The notes beneath the pieces were generated by a model that worked only from the letters and a program-made list of their open reading frames with translations, searched no databases and was not told the origin of the DNA. Of a stretch of DNA of 15,338 bases, positions 14,795-15,338 are shown one piece after another. Source of the DNA: JAWPNA01 sp045402695 (GTDB lineage Bacteria > Acidobacteriota > Polarisedimenticolia > JACPZX01 > DASXTC01); contig JAWPNA010000006.1 of NCBI GenBank assembly GCA_045402695.1, positions 1-15,338 on the forward strand, read 5' to 3'. Positions within the stretch are counted from its first letter, which is position 1, and each line of letters starts with the position of its first letter. The translations under genes were made by a program, and so were the position numbers.

Positions 14795-15215
14795 TGTGAC
14801 CTCACCCCCGAACACTGGTCCAGCCGGGCCATGACAGTCGGGCGCAGAATACGCCCGAAGGGGGTCGGGATGAAGAGGAGTCGATTCACCGAGGAGCAGA
14901 TCGTCGCCGCGCTGAAGGAACACGAGTCGGGTGGTGACGCGGGATGTGTCGGCGTCTGGGGGCCAGCCGGACGACATTGTACGCGTGGAAGAAAAAGTTC
15001 GGGAGGTTGGACGTCAGCGAGGCCAAGAGGCTGCGCAGACTCGAGGAGGAGAACGGCCGACCAATTTGTGCCGTGGCCGACCTCACGCTGGATAACCGGA
15101 TCCTCAAGGAGGCCGTCGCCCGAAAGTGGTAACGCCCTCCGCCGCGAGACCAGGCGGTGACGGGGCGGTGGGACCGCGGGTGAGAGGTCCTGTCGAGCGT
15201 CTCCAACATGTCTCC
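14795..15215 (+). mobile_element. IS3-family insertion sequence remnant (left end, orfA, start of orfB)
   Basis: From 14795 the sequence TGTGACCTCACCCCCGAACA resembles the left terminal repeat of IS3-family elements, which begin TG and often read TGACCT/CCCCC. It is followed after 75 nt by a transposase orfA. Downstream of orfA, 15133-15215 shows only weak traces of orfB (VVTPSA near the orfA stop; GERSCRA in another frame at about 15180-15200, like the usual SERRAC), broken by a stop and shifts. The right end is absent because the group II intron starts at 15216. Confidence 0.7.
14870..15132 (+). pseudogene. IS3-family transposase OrfA, frameshifted
   Basis: The start MKRSRFTEEQIVAALKEHES is the classic helix-turn-helix N-terminus of IS3-family OrfA. 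After GGDA the matching sequence moves to another frame, from about 14941: MCRRLGASRTTLYAWKKKFG, then RLDVSEAKRLRRLEEEN and LDNRILKEAVARKW, then stop at 15130-15132. The two halves are offset by one missing base (or two extra) near 14940. An intact OrfA is about 85-100 residues; the two halves add up to about 87. The break lies inside OrfA rather than at the orfA/orfB junction where IS3 elements use programmed frameshifting, so this copy is probably inactive. The start codon follows GGGGGTCGGG. Confidence 0.8.
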
Positions 15216-15338
15216 GTGCGCCGGTCAAAACCGGCGAGGTGTTGCGAATGGAAGTTTCGTACGGTGAAGGAGTAGCGACCCACACCGGCCCCGAGTCATG
15301 CGCCAGCGGTCGTGAGGCCGGGGGTGAAGCGTTGACAG
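15216..15338 (+). mobile_element. Group II intron, 5' end (domain I), runs off the window
   Basis: The sequence starts with GTGCG, the conserved 5' end of group II introns. A 6-bp hairpin GCCGGT-CAAA-ACCGGC (15220-15235) and then GAGGTGTT follow, as in the start of domain I of many bacterial introns. Further on, GAGTCATGCG (from about 15293) and a GGTC-GTGA-GGCC tetraloop hairpin (15308-15319), then GGTGAAGCGTTGACAG, are familiar from proteobacterial-type introns that encode an LtrA-like reverse transcriptase. The reverse transcriptase ORF and domains II-VI lie beyond the window. The intron is on the same strand as the IS3 transposase. Confidence 0.8.

Noticed and set aside
14930..14946. Programmed frameshift in IS3 orfA
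   Set aside because: There is no A-rich slippery heptamer at the break, and IS3 programmed frameshifting occurs at the orfA/orfB overlap, not after residue 24 of OrfA.
1..15338. CRISPR array, toxin-antitoxin, restriction-modification or other defence system
   Set aside because: No regularly spaced repeats and no recognisable defence or nuclease domains were seen on either strand.

Overview
This is a GC-rich (low-to-mid 60s percent by eye), gene-dense bacterial window. A large FtsX/MacB-type orphan permease of the ADOP kind, several small exported proteins, a membrane-embedded spermidine-synthase-like protein and a secreted propeller protein with a PxKF domain suggest an uncultured, probably soil-type, Acidobacteriota or a similar phylum. 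That placement is inference from gene content; no rRNA or marker gene is present. The first 11 bases match the 3' end of the Illumina TruSeq adapter, so the left edge is very likely a raw contig end.

Layout. (1) 11-2090, minus strand: a three-gene operon (SRPBCC protein, polytopic membrane protein, saccharopine-dehydrogenase-like Rossmann protein) joined by two GTGA stop/start overlaps. The last gene is cut by the contig end. (2) 2091-2582: intergenic, with a tRNA-3'-end-like repeat (copy 1) and a good sigma70-type promoter. (3) 2583-6180, plus: an operon of a DUF3617-like exported protein, an exported helical protein and the ADOP-type permease. (4) 6181-6513: repeat copy 2 and a second promoter. 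(5) 6514-8048: three overlapping genes for small putative lipoproteins. (6) 8303-8638, minus: a small membrane-anchored coiled-coil protein. (7) 8928-11375, plus: a membrane spermidine-synthase-like protein. (8) 11376-11741: a tmRNA-3'-end-like sequence (copy 3). (9) 11742-12997: decayed or frameshifted genes. (10) 12994-14763: exported beta-propeller/Ig/PxKF protein. (11) 14795-15338: an IS3-family remnant with a frameshifted orfA, apparently interrupted by the 5' end of a group II intron that runs off the window.

The most unusual signal is the set of three same-strand, CCA-ended T-arm sequences at 2273-2349, 6258-6334 and 11552-11628, which bracket two gene blocks. Copies 1 and 2 are about 82% identical over 77 nt without gaps. 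All five differences inside the predicted helix keep base pairing, including one A-U to G-C double change. They could be attachment-site-like scars from integration at a tRNA or tmRNA gene, or a dispersed tRNA-like repeat. No integrase is visible, so a mobile-cassette reading is only a hypothesis. I see no CRISPR array, rRNA, intact tRNA or recognisable defence system.
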